Below, in pieces: positions 23,621 through 32,283 of a stretch of 64,000 nt of DNA. The notes below the pieces were generated by a model. It made no database searches. It was not told the DNA's origin and was given only the letters and a program-made list of their open reading frames with translations. The stretch is from Antarcticimicrobium sediminis (GTDB lineage Bacteria; Pseudomonadota; Alphaproteobacteria; Rhodobacterales; Rhodobacteraceae), in contig NZ_SMFP01000001.1 in assembly GCF_004348975.1 (NCBI RefSeq), positions 132,701-196,700 of the forward strand, given 5' to 3'. Within the stretch, counting starts at the first letter, position 1, and each line of letters opens with the position of its first letter. Both the position numbers and the translations under genes were made by a program.

Positions 23621-25443
23621 GCCGCACGCTCCTGCCGGCACCGCTCCAGCTCTACGGTAAAGACGGCGCCACCTGTGCTGGCATTGGTGCCGCGGATATT
23701 GCCGCCAAAGCTTTGCACCAGCCCGTAAGAGATCGACAGCCCCAGCCCCATCCCCTCCTCGCCGCTGACTTCCTTGGTGGTGTAAAACGGCTCAAAGATC
23801 CGGTCCGGGTCGGCGATCCCCGGCCCGCTGTCGGCCACATGCACGGCCAGCTGCGCCTCCTCGTCCGCGATGGTGATCGCGATACGCCGCACCACGCCGC
23901 CCGCCATCGCGTCGGCGGCATTGTTGATCAGATTGACGAACACCTGCGCCAGACGCACCTCGCCGCCCCAGACATATAGCGCAGCCGCAGGTGCCGCCCA
24001 GTCAAGCTGCACCGCATCCGCGCGCAGCCGCGCCGCCGTCAGCTCCACCGCGCTGTCGATCACCTGCACCAGATCCACCTTGCCCATCGGTTCGCTTTCG
24101 TTGCGGGCAAAGGCCCGCAGGTTCTTGATGATCCGCGCCATACGCGCCGCCATATCGGCGATGCGGCTCAGGTTCTCGGCCACCTTTTCCCCCTGTCCCC
24201 GGTCCAGAAAGGCGGCCCCATTGTCGGCGAATTGCCGGATCGCCATCAACGGCTGGTTCAACTCATGGCTGATGCCCGCGCTCATCTGGCCCAGCGCGCT
24301 CAACTTGCCCGCCTGCACCAGATCGGCCTGCGCCTGTTGCAGCGCCGCCTCGGCCTCTTGCCGCTCGGCCACCTCGCGGCGCAACATCGCATTGGTCTGC
24401 GACAGCGCCCGCGTTCGGTCTGCCACCCGCACCTCTAGCCGGGCGTTGGCCTGCGCCAGCGCGCGGCGCCGCTCGGTCACCAGAAACAGCACCGCACCAA
24501 AGGCCAGACAGATCGCCGCCACCGTCGCCGCCTGCAATCCCGCCAGCCGCCGCGCCGGGGCCACATCGACAAGGATCTCGCCGGTCAGCCCGACCAGCGG
24601 CAAATCCCGCGTCAGATGCAGCGCCTGACGCGGCAGGTACTGGCCCCAGTCCAGCCGCCAGATCTCATGCCCGCCGCTGCGTGTCGTCGAAAACGGCAAG
24701 GCCCTGCCCCCCGGCGGAGTCAGCCCCAGCTGCCCCGGCTCCCGGTGCCAGAACAATAGGTCCGAGCGGTTGGCGATGAACACCTCGTGGCGCTCATCAA
24801 CAAAGAACACCGCCGGCAGGCTACCGCGCCAACTGCGCTCCACGTCCTCGACATCGGCCACCACCACCAGCGCGCCGATCACCGCCCCGTCGGGGCCAAA
24901 AGCCGGCGCGGCAAAGTAATAGGCCCGCCGCCGATCTGGCGCGGCCTGTTCTGGCCCAGCCTGCTCTGGTCCGACCCTCGCTGGCCCACCCCTCGCTGGC
25001 CCAGCCAACCCGTGCTCCGCCCCCAGCGCCCCATGCAGCGCGCGGCGGAAATACCCGGTGTCGGCCAGATCGGGCCCGATCACCCCCTGCGCGGCGGCCA
25101 GGACCCGACCACTGGCATCGGCATAGACGATATCCAACGCCCCGGTCTTGTCGGCCACCTCCAGCAACATTGCCTGCGCAGCCCGACGCCGCCCCGGCGC
25201 CTCCAGCCCGCGCAAGACCGGATGATCCGCCGTCAGCACCGCCAACTCGCGATAGACCTGCAAGCGCGTCGTCAGCCGGTCACTGGCCAGCGCCAGATCT
25301 GCCTCGGCCCGCTGCGCCAACTGCCCCAACGCCTGCTGATAGCCATAGCGCCAGATCCCCGCCGCCACCGCCACCACGCCCAGCACGAAGACCAGAGCAA
25401 AGCTCAGCGCGATCCGGCGGGAGGGGACAGGTGGCATGCTCAT
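23617..25443 (-). CDS. dctB: C4-dicarboxylate sensor histidine kinase DctB
   Basis: A protein of about 608 residues. The N-terminal helix (IALSFALVFVLGVVAVAAGI) and a second helix near residue 300 (VAAICLAFGAVLFLV) enclose a periplasmic double-PAS-like sensor with the DctB motif YRELAVLTADHPVLRGL. Then come a coiled-coil, the H-box GISHELNQPLMAIRQFADNG, N-box VFVNLINNAADAM, and G-boxes DSGPGIADPD and GMGLGLSISYGLVQSFGG. It phosphorylates DctD. The start is uncertain between ATGs at 25443 and 25437. The sensor contains four in-frame five-residue repeats (GPARG, GPARV, GPEQA, GPEQA). Confidence 0.92.
   Translation of the reverse strand: MSMPPVPSRRIALSFALVFVLGVVAVAAGIWRYGYQQALGQLAQRAEADLALASDRLTTRLQVYRELAVLTADHPVLRGLEAPGRRRAAQAMLLEVADKTGALDIVYADASGRVLAAAQGVIGPDLADTGYFRRALHGALGAEHGLAGPARGGPARVGPEQAGPEQAAPDRRRAYYFAAPAFGPDGAVIGALVVVADVEDVERSWRGSLPAVFFVDERHEVFIANRSDLLFWHREPGQLGLTPPGGRALPFSTTRSGGHEIWRLDWGQYLPRQALHLTRDLPLVGLTGEILVDVAPARRLAGLQAATVAAICLAFGAVLFLVTERRRALAQANARLEVRVADRTRALSQTNAMLRREVAERQEAEAALQQAQADLVQAGKLSALGQMSAGISHELNQPLMAIRQFADNGAAFLDRGQGEKVAENLSRIADMAARMARIIKNLRAFARNESEPMGKVDLVQVIDSAVELTAARLRADAVQLDWAAPAAALYVWGGEVRLAQVFVNLINNAADAMAGGVVRRIAITIADEEAQLAVHVADSGPGIADPDRIFEPFYTTKEVSGEEGMGLGLSISYGLVQSFGGNIRGTNASTGGAVFTVELERCRQERAA
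24944..25003 (-). repeat. Four 15-bp tandem repeats within dctB
   Basis: Four consecutive 15-base units (24944-24958, 24959-24973, 24974-24988, 24989-25003) share the pattern CTCGCTGGCCCA or CTGTTCTGGCCCA. Because the unit is a multiple of three, the insert preserves the frame and adds 20 residues to the periplasmic sensor. Confidence 0.85.
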
Positions 25444-25515
25444 CGCGGCCAGACTAGCAAAGCCGCGCTTGCATTGACCAGACGGCATGCACTGAAATCC
25501 CCCTCGCCCACGGCC

Positions 25516-25983
25516 TCACCCCTCCAACGGCAGATCCGTGGTCGATTTGATCTCCTCCATCGACAACAGCGCGGTGACATTATGCACCCGCACCTCCGAG
25601 ATCAGCGCCTGATAGAACGCATCATAGGCCCGCGCATTCTTCACCCGCACCTTGAGAATATAGTCAATATCCCCCGCCAGCCGGTGCGCCTCCTGCACCT
25701 CGGGCCGGTCCTGCAGCGCCTTGAGAAACGCACCCTGCCAGTCCGCCTCATGCTCCGAAGTGCGGATCAGCACAAAGAAACAGGCCTCGAACCCCAGCGA
25801 CTCGGCATCCAGAATCACCGTCTGCTTGCCGATCACCCCGGCCTCGCGCAGCTTGCGAATCCGGTTCCACACCGGCGTCTTCGAACTGCCCACATTGCCC
25901 GCGATCACATCCAGTGACTGGCTCGCGTCGCGTTGCAGCTCGACCAATATTTTCCGGTCCAGCGCATCAATCCGCACAGACAT
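25516..25983 (-). CDS. Lrp/AsnC family transcriptional regulator
   Basis: A 155-residue regulator with the standard Lrp layout: an N-terminal helix-turn-helix (residues 1-60; LDRKILVELQRDASQSLD, then GSSKTPVWNRIRKL) and a C-terminal RAM ligand-binding domain (FFVLIRTSEHEADWQGAFLK, then HRLAGDIDYILKVRV). It is divergent from the sulfite-reduction operon, sharing a 144-base spacer with it, so it is the best candidate to control that operon, possibly in response to cysteine or a related amino acid. The effector is inferred from position only. Confidence 0.92.
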   Translation of the reverse strand: MSVRIDALDRKILVELQRDASQSLDVIAGNVGSSKTPVWNRIRKLREAGVIGKQTVILDAESLGFEACFFVLIRTSEHEADWQGAFLKALQDRPEVQEAHRLAGDIDYILKVRVKNARAYDAFYQALISEVRVHNVTALLSMEEIKSTTDLPLEG

Positions 25984-26127
25984 TCCACACCTCTCTCACA
26001 TGCAGGACATTCCCTCCCCGTTCCTGGCGTAGGGAAACGTATGTCCTTATTGACCCACCCATATGGCAATCAAACGGGATATTTTCCTATATTAGACCTC
26101 AAGTCAATCACACCGGAAGGGCCAGAC

Positions 26128-26937
26128 ATGCAGCCGATATCCCATCCCGCCCCCCGCACCGCTTTCGCGCCGGGCACGGTCGCCTTTGTCGGTGCAGGCC
26201 CGGGCGATCCCGATCTGCTGACCCGTCAGGCGCTGCGTGCATTGGCACAGGCCGATGTCATCCTGCACGACAGCCTGATCGCCACTGATATCCTTGCCGA
26301 GGCCGGCCCCCATGCCCGCCTGATCGAAACCGGCAAACGCGGCTTTGCCCCCTCCATGCCGCAACCCGAGATCAACGCGCTGATCACCTCCCATGCCCGC
26401 AGCGGCGCCCGGGTGGTGCGGTTGAAATCCGGTGATCCCACCCTGTTTGGTCGCCTCGATGAAGAGATCGAGGCCTGCGACGCCGCCCGCATCCCGTGGC
26501 AGATCGCGCCCGGCCTCACCGCCGCCTCTGCCGCCGTCGCCGCCATCGGTCAAAGCCTGACGCGCCGTGGCCGCAATACCTCTGTGCGGCTGCTCACCGG
26601 GCACGACATGGCGGGATTTGCCGATCACGACTGGGCCGCGCTGTCCCGCCCGGGCGAGGTGGCGGCGATCTATATGGGCAAGTCCTCCGCCCGCTTTGTC
26701 CAAGGTCGCCTGCTCATGCACGGGGCCGCGCGCACCACGCCGGTCACGCTGGTCGAAAACGCCTCGCGCCCCGATCAGCGCATCCTTGCCACCACACTCG
26801 ACCGGCTGCCCACCGACCTTGCCGCTGCCGCCCTCAGCGGTCCCGTGCTCACGCTCTACGGGCTCGCCCCCCGCGCCGCCGCGCAGGCCCTGCCAGACTT
26901 GACCAACTTGACCGCCACGCAAAAGGAATTCGCCTGA
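26128..26937 (+). CDS. cobA: Uroporphyrinogen-III C-methyltransferase (SUMT)
   Basis: A 269-residue S-adenosylmethionine-dependent enzyme that methylates uroporphyrinogen III to precorrin-2, the first step towards siroheme. Family motifs are VAFVGAGPGDPDLLTRQALR, IETGKRG, VRLKSGDPTLFGR and PGLTAASAAVAAIGQSLTRR. The start is the ATG at 26128 behind GGAAGG; the frame upstream runs through the promoter. It heads the sulfite reductase operon, where siroheme is needed as cofactor. No oxidase/ferrochelatase (CysG N-terminal) domain is fused, so that function must be encoded elsewhere. The symbol is used in the SUMT sense. Confidence 0.93.
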   Translation: MQPISHPAPRTAFAPGTVAFVGAGPGDPDLLTRQALRALAQADVILHDSLIATDILAEAGPHARLIETGKRGFAPSMPQPEINALITSHARSGARVVRLKSGDPTLFGRLDEEIEACDAARIPWQIAPGLTAASAAVAAIGQSLTRRGRNTSVRLLTGHDMAGFADHDWAALSRPGEVAAIYMGKSSARFVQGRLLMHGAARTTPVTLVENASRPDQRILATTLDRLPTDLAAAALSGPVLTLYGLAPRAAAQALPDLTNLTATQKEFA

Positions 26938-27236
26938 TGTCCCGCCCCTTTGGCCACAAGATCGTCACCGCCTCTGACCTGCTAAAGGGCGACGTCATCT
27001 ACCTGACCGCCGATGACCGCTGGTCGCGCCAGTTGGACGAGGCCGAGCTGATCACCGACGAGGCCCACGCCCAACTGCGCCTGCTGCTTGCCGAGCGGCA
27101 ACAGGATCACATTGTCGGCCCCTACCTGGCCGAGGTCCGCCCCGGCCCGCGCGGCCCCGAACCCGCCCATTTCCGCGAGGCGTTCCGCGCCACCGGCCCC
27201 TCGAACTATGCCCACGGCAAACAGACCGACCTTTAG
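26937..27236 (+). CDS. DUF2849 protein of the sulfite reductase operon
   Basis: A 99-residue soluble protein whose ATG overlaps the cobA stop (TGATG). The sequence (KIVTASDLLKGDVIYLTADD, then GPYLAEVRPGPRGPEPAHFR) matches the DUF2849 family as I know it from alphaproteobacterial cys operons. Its role is unknown. The constant position between a SUMT gene and the sulfite reductase gene suggests a helper in sulfite reduction, perhaps in cofactor handling or electron transfer. Confidence 0.85.
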   Translation: MSRPFGHKIVTASDLLKGDVIYLTADDRWSRQLDEAELITDEAHAQLRLLLAERQQDHIVGPYLAEVRPGPRGPEPAHFREAFRATGPSNYAHGKQTDL

Positions 27237-27260
27237 GTCCGCCCCAAGGAGCACCCCGCG

Positions 27261-28925
27261 ATGTACCGCTATACCGATTTCGACACTGCCTTTCTGGCCC
27301 GCCGCAACGCCCAGTTCCGCGCCCAGGTCGAACGCCGCATCGACGGCAGCCTGACCGAGGACGAATTCAAACCGCTGCGCCTGATGAACGGCGTCTATCT
27401 GCAACTGCACGCCTATATGCTGCGCGTCGCGATCCCCTATGGCACGCTGAATTCGGCCCAGATGCGCCAACTCGCCTACCTGGCCGAGCGTTGGGACAAG
27501 GGCTATGGCCATTTCACCACCCGCCAGAACATCCAGTACAACTGGCCGAAACTGCGCGACATCCCCGATATGCTCGATGCGCTGGGGGCGGTCGGGCTGC
27601 ATGCGATCCAGACCTCGGGCAATACCATCCGCAACACCACCGCCGATCCCTTCGCCGGGGCCGCCGCCGATGAAATCGCCGATCCCCGCCCGCTGGCCGA
27701 GCTGATCCGCCAATGGTCCACCGATCATCCGGAGTTCCAGTTTCTCGGACGCAAATTCAAGATCGCCATCACCGGCAGCCCCAAGGACCGCGCCGTGACC
27801 AAGGCCCATGACATCGGCCTGCGCCTCGTCGAGAAAGACGGCGAACCGGGGCTGCAGGTGCTGATCGGCGGCGGTCTGGGCCGCACCCCGATGATCGGTC
27901 AGGTGCTGCGCGACTTCCTGCCACGCGCCGACCTGCTGCCCTATCTCGAAGCGGTGCTCGCCACCTACAACCTGCTGGGCCGGCGCGACAACAAGTACAA
28001 GGCACGGATCAAGATCACGGTGCACGACCACGGCATCGAGCAGATCCGCCAATTGGTCGAGGCCCGCTTTGCCGAGATCCGCCCGGACTTCACCGGCGCG
28101 GACCAGGCGCTGCTGGCCGACATCGAGGCCCAATTCGCCGCGCCCACCTTTCAAAGCGGCGATACCGCCCCCTATGACACCGCCTATGATAACGACCCGG
28201 TGTTTCGCTCTTGGGCCGATACCAACCTTGCCCGACACCGGCGCGCCGATCATGCCATCGTCTCGATCAGCCTCAAGGCGCACGGCGAAACCCCCGGCGA
28301 CGCCAGCGCCGCACAGATGCGCACCATGGCCGATCTGGCCGCGCGCTACGGCTACGATGAACTGCGCATCAGCCACGAACAGAACGTGATCCTGCCGCAT
28401 GTGCACCGCGCCGACCTGCCGGCAGTCCATGCCGCGCTCAAGGCACAGGGGCTCGCCACCGCCAATATCGGGCTGATCTCCGACATCATCGCCTGCCCTG
28501 GCATGGATTACTGCGCGCTGGCCACCGCCCGCTCGATCCCCATCGCACAGGAAATCGCCACCCGGTTCGAGGACCTCAAGCTGGAACACGACATCGGCGA
28601 GATGAAGATCAAGATCTCCGGCTGCATCAATGCCTGCGGCCACCACCACGTCGGCCATATCGGCATTCTCGGCCTCGACCGCGCCGGGGTGGAAAACTAC
28701 CAGATCACGCTGGGCGGCGACGGCGGCCCCGACGCCACGCTGGGCAGCCGCACCGGCCCGGGGTTCCCGGCAGACGAAATCGTGCCCGCGATCGAACGGC
28801 TGATGCGCGCCTATCTCGCCCTGCGCGACGGGCGGGAAGAAACCTTCCTCGAAACCTACCGCCGCCTTGGCGCCGACCCGTTCAAATCCGCGCTTTACGA
28901 CAGCGCCCGTACCAAGGCCGCATAA
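27261..28925 (+). CDS. cysI: Nitrite/sulfite reductase hemoprotein, assimilatory sulfite reductase
   Basis: This 554-residue siroheme and [4Fe-4S] enzyme reduces sulfite to sulfide in the cytoplasm. Two ferredoxin-like repeats of the Nir_Sir family are visible: the first contains GYGHFTTRQNIQYNWPKL, with later TSGNTIRNTTADPFAG; the second contains YGYDELRISHEQNVILPHV. The cluster/siroheme cysteines are in ACPGMDYCALA and SGCINACGHHHVG. Nitrite reductases share the motifs. The neighbours cysH and siroheme synthesis, and absence of nitrate genes, favour sulfite. The adjacent ferredoxin-NADP reductase probably supplies electrons. Confidence 0.93.
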   Translation: MYRYTDFDTAFLARRNAQFRAQVERRIDGSLTEDEFKPLRLMNGVYLQLHAYMLRVAIPYGTLNSAQMRQLAYLAERWDKGYGHFTTRQNIQYNWPKLRDIPDMLDALGAVGLHAIQTSGNTIRNTTADPFAGAAADEIADPRPLAELIRQWSTDHPEFQFLGRKFKIAITGSPKDRAVTKAHDIGLRLVEKDGEPGLQVLIGGGLGRTPMIGQVLRDFLPRADLLPYLEAVLATYNLLGRRDNKYKARIKITVHDHGIEQIRQLVEARFAEIRPDFTGADQALLADIEAQFAAPTFQSGDTAPYDTAYDNDPVFRSWADTNLARHRRADHAIVSISLKAHGETPGDASAAQMRTMADLAARYGYDELRISHEQNVILPHVHRADLPAVHAALKAQGLATANIGLISDIIACPGMDYCALATARSIPIAQEIATRFEDLKLEHDIGEMKIKISGCINACGHHHVGHIGILGLDRAGVENYQITLGGDGGPDATLGSRTGPGFPADEIVPAIERLMRAYLALRDGREETFLETYRRLGADPFKSALYDSARTKAA

Positions 28926-28929
28926 CCCC

Positions 28930-28966
28930 ATGCTTCTTCTTGGCAAAAATACTCCCGCCGGAGGCT
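28930..28966 (+). repeat. Intergenic repeat core, copy b, absorbed into the cysH start
   Basis: The segment CTTCTTCTTGGCAAAAATAC followed by TCCCGCCGGAGGC is a copy of the repeat core seen at 4501, 34920 and 43093. It includes the cysH start codon and encodes the first dozen residues, MLLLGKNTPAGGS. Confidence 0.65.
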
Positions 28967-29724
28967 CCGACACCGCCGCGATCAAGACCGTCGAGGCGAT
29001 CGAAACCGTCGAAGCCCGCACCGAACAGGTCGCCCGCCTCAACGCCCGCTATCGCCACCACGGCGCGACCGATGTGATGCGCGCTGCCCTGAGCGAGGCC
29101 GGGCGCATCGCGCTGGTCTCCAGCTTTGGCGCGGAATCGGTGGTGCTGCTGCACATGGCCGCCGTCCTTGATCGCGCCGTGCCGGTGCTCTTCATCGACA
29201 CCGAAATGCTGTTCACCGAAACGCTGGTCTATCAGGGCGAACTCAGCGAACGGCTCGGCCTGCGCAACCTGCAGATCATCCGCGCTGCCGACATCCCGGA
29301 TCAGGACCCCGACGCGACCCTGCACCGGCGCGACCCCGACGCCTGCTGCGCCCTGCGCAAGACCCGGCCGCTTCAAGTCGCACTCACGGGGTTCGATGGC
29401 TGGATCACCGGGCGCAAACGGTTCCAGTCGGGCCGCCGCGCCGCGCTCGATTTCTTCGAGATCGAAAAGGACAGCGGGCGGATCAAGATCAACCCGCTGG
29501 CGCATTGGGCCCCGGAGGACGTGAAAACCTATATCGAGGAAAACCGCCTACCGCGTCACCCGCTGGTGGCGCAGGGCTATCCCTCGATCGGCTGCGCGCC
29601 CTGCACCTCGCCCGTCGCCCCCGGCGAAGACCCCCGCGCCGGGCGCTGGCGTGGTCGGCAAAAGGACGAATGCGGGATACATTTCGTCAACGGCAAACCC
29701 GTCCGCACAGGAGCCAACGCATGA
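28930..29724 (+). CDS. cysH: Phosphoadenylyl-sulfate/adenylyl-sulfate reductase
   Basis: This 264-residue enzyme reduces APS or PAPS to sulfite with thiol donors. The core starts near residue 30. Family motifs are VSSFGAESVVLLHMAA (P-loop-like), FIDTEMLFTETL, the WITGRKRFQSGRR loop, and the C-terminal CGIHF signature. Two cysteine pairs, CCALRKTRP and GCAPCT...CGIHF, are the [4Fe-4S] ligands typical of APS-type reductases, so APS may be the true substrate. The first 13 residues come from an intergenic repeat and are not part of the family core. The start at 28930 lies four bases after the cysI stop, with no separate ribosome site. Confidence 0.92.
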   Translation: MLLLGKNTPAGGSDTAAIKTVEAIETVEARTEQVARLNARYRHHGATDVMRAALSEAGRIALVSSFGAESVVLLHMAAVLDRAVPVLFIDTEMLFTETLVYQGELSERLGLRNLQIIRAADIPDQDPDATLHRRDPDACCALRKTRPLQVALTGFDGWITGRKRFQSGRRAALDFFEIEKDSGRIKINPLAHWAPEDVKTYIEENRLPRHPLVAQGYPSIGCAPCTSPVAPGEDPRAGRWRGRQKDECGIHFVNGKPVRTGANA

Positions 29725-30176
29725 CCGACACCGCCCTGAAAACACGCCTCGAACCGGCCCCCGAAACCGTACTCGTCACCGACAGCGGCTTTTCGCTCGA
29801 CGACTGGACCGGCCCCGAGCACCGCAGCGCCACCCTCGCCCCCGAGGATCTGACCCCGGATCTGGTCCAGAATCTGGCCCCCCGCCTGCCTGATCTCGAC
29901 CTGATCCGCGTGCCCTTTGCCAGCTTTGCCGACGGGCGCGGCTTCACCCTCGCGCGCGCCTTGCGCCGCATGGGCTATCGCGGCCGGTTGCGCGCCGTGG
30001 GTCATGTTCTGGCCGATCAATACGCCATGGCGCGGCGCGCCGGTTTCGACGAGGTCGAAATCGACGCCGCCCTCGCCGCGCGCCAGCCACAGGAACAATG
30101 GCGCGCCCGCGCCGACTGGCAGGCGCATGATTATCAGGCCCGTTTGCGCGGCTCGCGTACAGCGCCCAGGCCCTGA
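29721..30176 (+). CDS. DUF934 protein of the sulfate assimilation operon
   Basis: A 151-residue soluble protein whose ATG overlaps the cysH stop by four bases. It contains the DUF934 core: DLIRVPFASFADGRGFTLAR, then LRRMGYRGRLRAVGHVLADQ and ARRAGFDEVEID. DUF934 proteins travel with cysI and cysH in many proteobacteria. The biochemical role is not established. The sequence has no membrane helix or cofactor motif. Confidence 0.88.
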   Translation: MTDTALKTRLEPAPETVLVTDSGFSLDDWTGPEHRSATLAPEDLTPDLVQNLAPRLPDLDLIRVPFASFADGRGFTLARALRRMGYRGRLRAVGHVLADQYAMARRAGFDEVEIDAALAARQPQEQWRARADWQAHDYQARLRGSRTAPRP

Positions 30177-30248
30177 AGGTCTTTGCCGGGCGGGTCGATC
30201 CCGCAGATTCCCCCTTCACCTGACCTGAATCAAAGATTACTCAGAGGT

Positions 30249-30267
30249 GCCGGTTATACAAACCGGC
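30249..30267 (+). promoter_or_regulatory. Leader hairpin upstream of the ferredoxin-NADP reductase gene
   Basis: GCCGGTT and AACCGGC form a seven-base stem with a five-base loop immediately before the ribosome site AAGGAAACA. It may separate expression of the reductase from the cys genes or affect translation. Confidence 0.45.
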
Positions 30268-30276
30268 AAGGAAACA

Positions 30277-31137
30277 ATGACCGAGATGCGCCCCGTGACA
30301 GATTCCGCCACAGATCCCGCCCCCGCGAAGAAACTCACCCTGCCCGACGCCCAGACCGTGACCTTCGTCAAACACTGGACCGACCGGCTGTTCTCCTTCC
30401 GGGTGTCGCGACCGGCCTCGCTGCGCTTCCGCTCGGGCGAATTCGTCATGATCGGCTTGATGGGCGATCCCGACCCCAAGACCGGCAAGCAGAAACCCTT
30501 GCTGCGCGCCTATTCCATCGCCTCCCCTTCTTGGGGGGAAGAACTGGAATTCTATTCGATCAAGGTGCAGGACGGCCCGCTGACCTCGCGGCTGCAACAT
30601 ATCGAACCGGGCGACGAAATCATCCTGCGCCCCAAACCCGTGGGCACGCTGGTGCATGACGCACTGCTGCCGGGCAAGCGGATCTGGTTCTTCTCGACCG
30701 GCACCGGCATCGCGCCTTTCGCCTCGCTGCTGCGCGATCCGCAAACCTATGAGGATTACGACGAGGTGATCCTCACCCATACCTGCCGCGAAGTGGGCGA
30801 ACTGCAATATGGCAAGGAGCTGATCGACAGCATCCGCAGCGACGAACTGCTGGCGGAACTGATCGGCGAAGGCTTTCACGAAAAGCTGCGCTATTATCCC
30901 ACCACCACCCGCGAGGAGAGCCCCAAGATGGGCCGCATCACCGACCTGATGCGCTCGGGCGATGTGTTCAAGGATCTTGGTGTGCCACCGCTCTCGCCGG
31001 AAACCGACCGCGCCATGGTCTGCGGCAACCTTGCCTTCAACATCGAGATCAAAGAGCTGATGGAAGGCTACGGCCTTATTGAGGGCGCCAATTCTAACCC
31101 GCAGCAATACGTGGTTGAAAAAGCCTTCCTCGACTAA
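30277..31137 (+). CDS. fpr: Ferredoxin-NADP reductase
   Basis: A 286-residue flavoenzyme that exchanges electrons between NADPH and ferredoxin or flavodoxin, here probably to feed sulfite reductase. Motifs of bacterial FNRs are LRAYSIASPSWGEELEFYSI (FAD), GTLVHDALLPGKRIWFFSTG with TGIAPFASLLRD (NADPH), and MVCGNLAFNIEIKELM. The start is the ATG at 30277 behind AAGGAAACA; an earlier in-frame codon lies in the hairpin. It lies 100 bases after the DUF934 gene, so it may have its own promoter as well as operon readthrough. Confidence 0.93.
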   Translation: MTEMRPVTDSATDPAPAKKLTLPDAQTVTFVKHWTDRLFSFRVSRPASLRFRSGEFVMIGLMGDPDPKTGKQKPLLRAYSIASPSWGEELEFYSIKVQDGPLTSRLQHIEPGDEIILRPKPVGTLVHDALLPGKRIWFFSTGTGIAPFASLLRDPQTYEDYDEVILTHTCREVGELQYGKELIDSIRSDELLAELIGEGFHEKLRYYPTTTREESPKMGRITDLMRSGDVFKDLGVPPLSPETDRAMVCGNLAFNIEIKELMEGYGLIEGANSNPQQYVVEKAFLD

Positions 31138-31167
31138 CCCGCCAAACGCCCCCCCCCAAACACAGAA

Positions 31168-31204
31168 AAACCGCCCGGCCACGAGGTGAGAGACCGGGCG
31201 GTTT
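31168..31204. terminator. Terminator between fpr and the Ala-rich protein gene
   Basis: AAACCGCCCGG pairs with CCGGGCGGTTT around a 15-base loop. A- and T-runs at both ends suit convergent transcripts. Confidence 0.8.
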
Positions 31205-31228
31205 CCGTGTGGACGCCAAGGACTGTGT

Positions 31229-32074
31229 TTACAGCCCCAGCGCCGCACGCACCTTGTCCAGAGCAGCACTCAGCAGCTCGGGATTGTCTTTGGCCTTTTC
31301 GACACCGGTCTTGAGCAGCAGCTTCTGCGTCGTACCCAGCGCCGAATTGTCGATCGCCTCGGTCACCTTGTCCATGTCGAACCCGGCGACACTCAGCCAG
31401 TCGACATCGCCCGCAGCAGAACTGACCGCATCCCCGGCAGCCCCGGCAGCTGTATCAGTGACAGCGTCGGTGACGGCATCGGTGGCAGTACCGGTAACGG
31501 CGTCGGTAGCGGCATCGGTGGCTGCGCCGGAAACGGCGTCGGTGACTGTCTCCGTAGCAGTATCAGCAACGGTTCCGGTCACGCCTTCAACAACCTCATC
31601 GACAACCTTGTCTGCGGCCCCGGCAACGCCTTCGCTCACCGCTTCGACTGCGCCCTCTGTCACATCCGCGCCAGACACTACACCGGACACGGCCCCGGAC
31701 ACAGCCTCAGAAACCGTCTCGCTCACCTTGTCAGCGGCGGTATCGGCCATCTCACCGGCCTTGTCCGCAACGGCGTCCGCCATATCCCCGGCGGCGCTGG
31801 CGGCATCACCGGCCTTCTCCATGACCTCTGCGCCTGCCTCTGCCGCGTCCTCAACAACGTCAGCAGCGGCTTCTTCAACCGACTCAGCTGCGGTCTCTTC
31901 CACGGGTTCTTCCACGGTCACTTCCACCGGGGTCTCTGCCACGATCTCCGGCGCGGCCTCAGGCTTGGCCTCAGGCGCAGCGGTCATCGGCTCGGGCTTG
32001 GTCTGCTCCTGATACACATAATACCCGGCACCGAGGGCGCCGGCGGCAATCACGACCCAAAGCAGTTTGTTCAT
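31229..32074 (-). CDS. Membrane-anchored Ala/Val/Thr-rich repeat protein
   Basis: A 281-residue protein with an N-terminal anchor helix (LLWVVIAAGALGAGYYVY). Residues 28-75 are Glu/Pro/Ala-rich. Residues 75-225 consist of degenerate short repeats such as ADKAGEMADTAADKVSETV and TDAVSGAATDAATDAVTG, with near 4- and 11-residue periods that would form amphipathic helices, like LEA or apolipoprotein-type proteins. The last 50 residues are a small folded domain (FDMDKVTEAIDNSALGTTQK). No enzyme motif is present. It may be an envelope or stress protein. It is divergent from infC. Confidence 0.75.
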   Translation of the reverse strand: MNKLLWVVIAAGALGAGYYVYQEQTKPEPMTAAPEAKPEAAPEIVAETPVEVTVEEPVEETAAESVEEAAADVVEDAAEAGAEVMEKAGDAASAAGDMADAVADKAGEMADTAADKVSETVSEAVSGAVSGVVSGADVTEGAVEAVSEGVAGAADKVVDEVVEGVTGTVADTATETVTDAVSGAATDAATDAVTGTATDAVTDAVTDTAAGAAGDAVSSAAGDVDWLSVAGFDMDKVTEAIDNSALGTTQKLLLKTGVEKAKDNPELLSAALDKVRAALGL

Positions 32075-32211
32075 TCATCAATTCCTTTTACACTCACGGA
32101 TCCCTGCCCGATCGGGCGATCCATTGGCACCCTGTCACCTGACCCTTCTTCGGTGCCGCAGCAAGGGGGAATTCCATCGCATTTATGACCCTGCGAACGC
32201 CAATTTGTCGC

Positions 32212-32240
32212 TTGAAACACCGGGGCCCCAAGTTTATCGT
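32212..32240 (+). promoter_or_regulatory. Probable infC promoter
   Basis: TTGAAA (32212-32217) and TATCGT (32235-32240) are separated by exactly 17 bases and lie 44 bases upstream of the infC start codon, giving a short leader. Confidence 0.65.
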
Positions 32241-32283
32241 GCAAAATCGAATTCTCCTAGAAAACAACCGAAGGAACAAACCC

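Noticed and set aside
31209-32012. A plus-strand frame of Ala/Ser/Val/Thr repeats opposite the Ala-rich membrane protein.
   Set aside because: It is the complement of the minus-strand repeats; the minus frame has an anchor helix, a folded C-terminal domain and a normal start.
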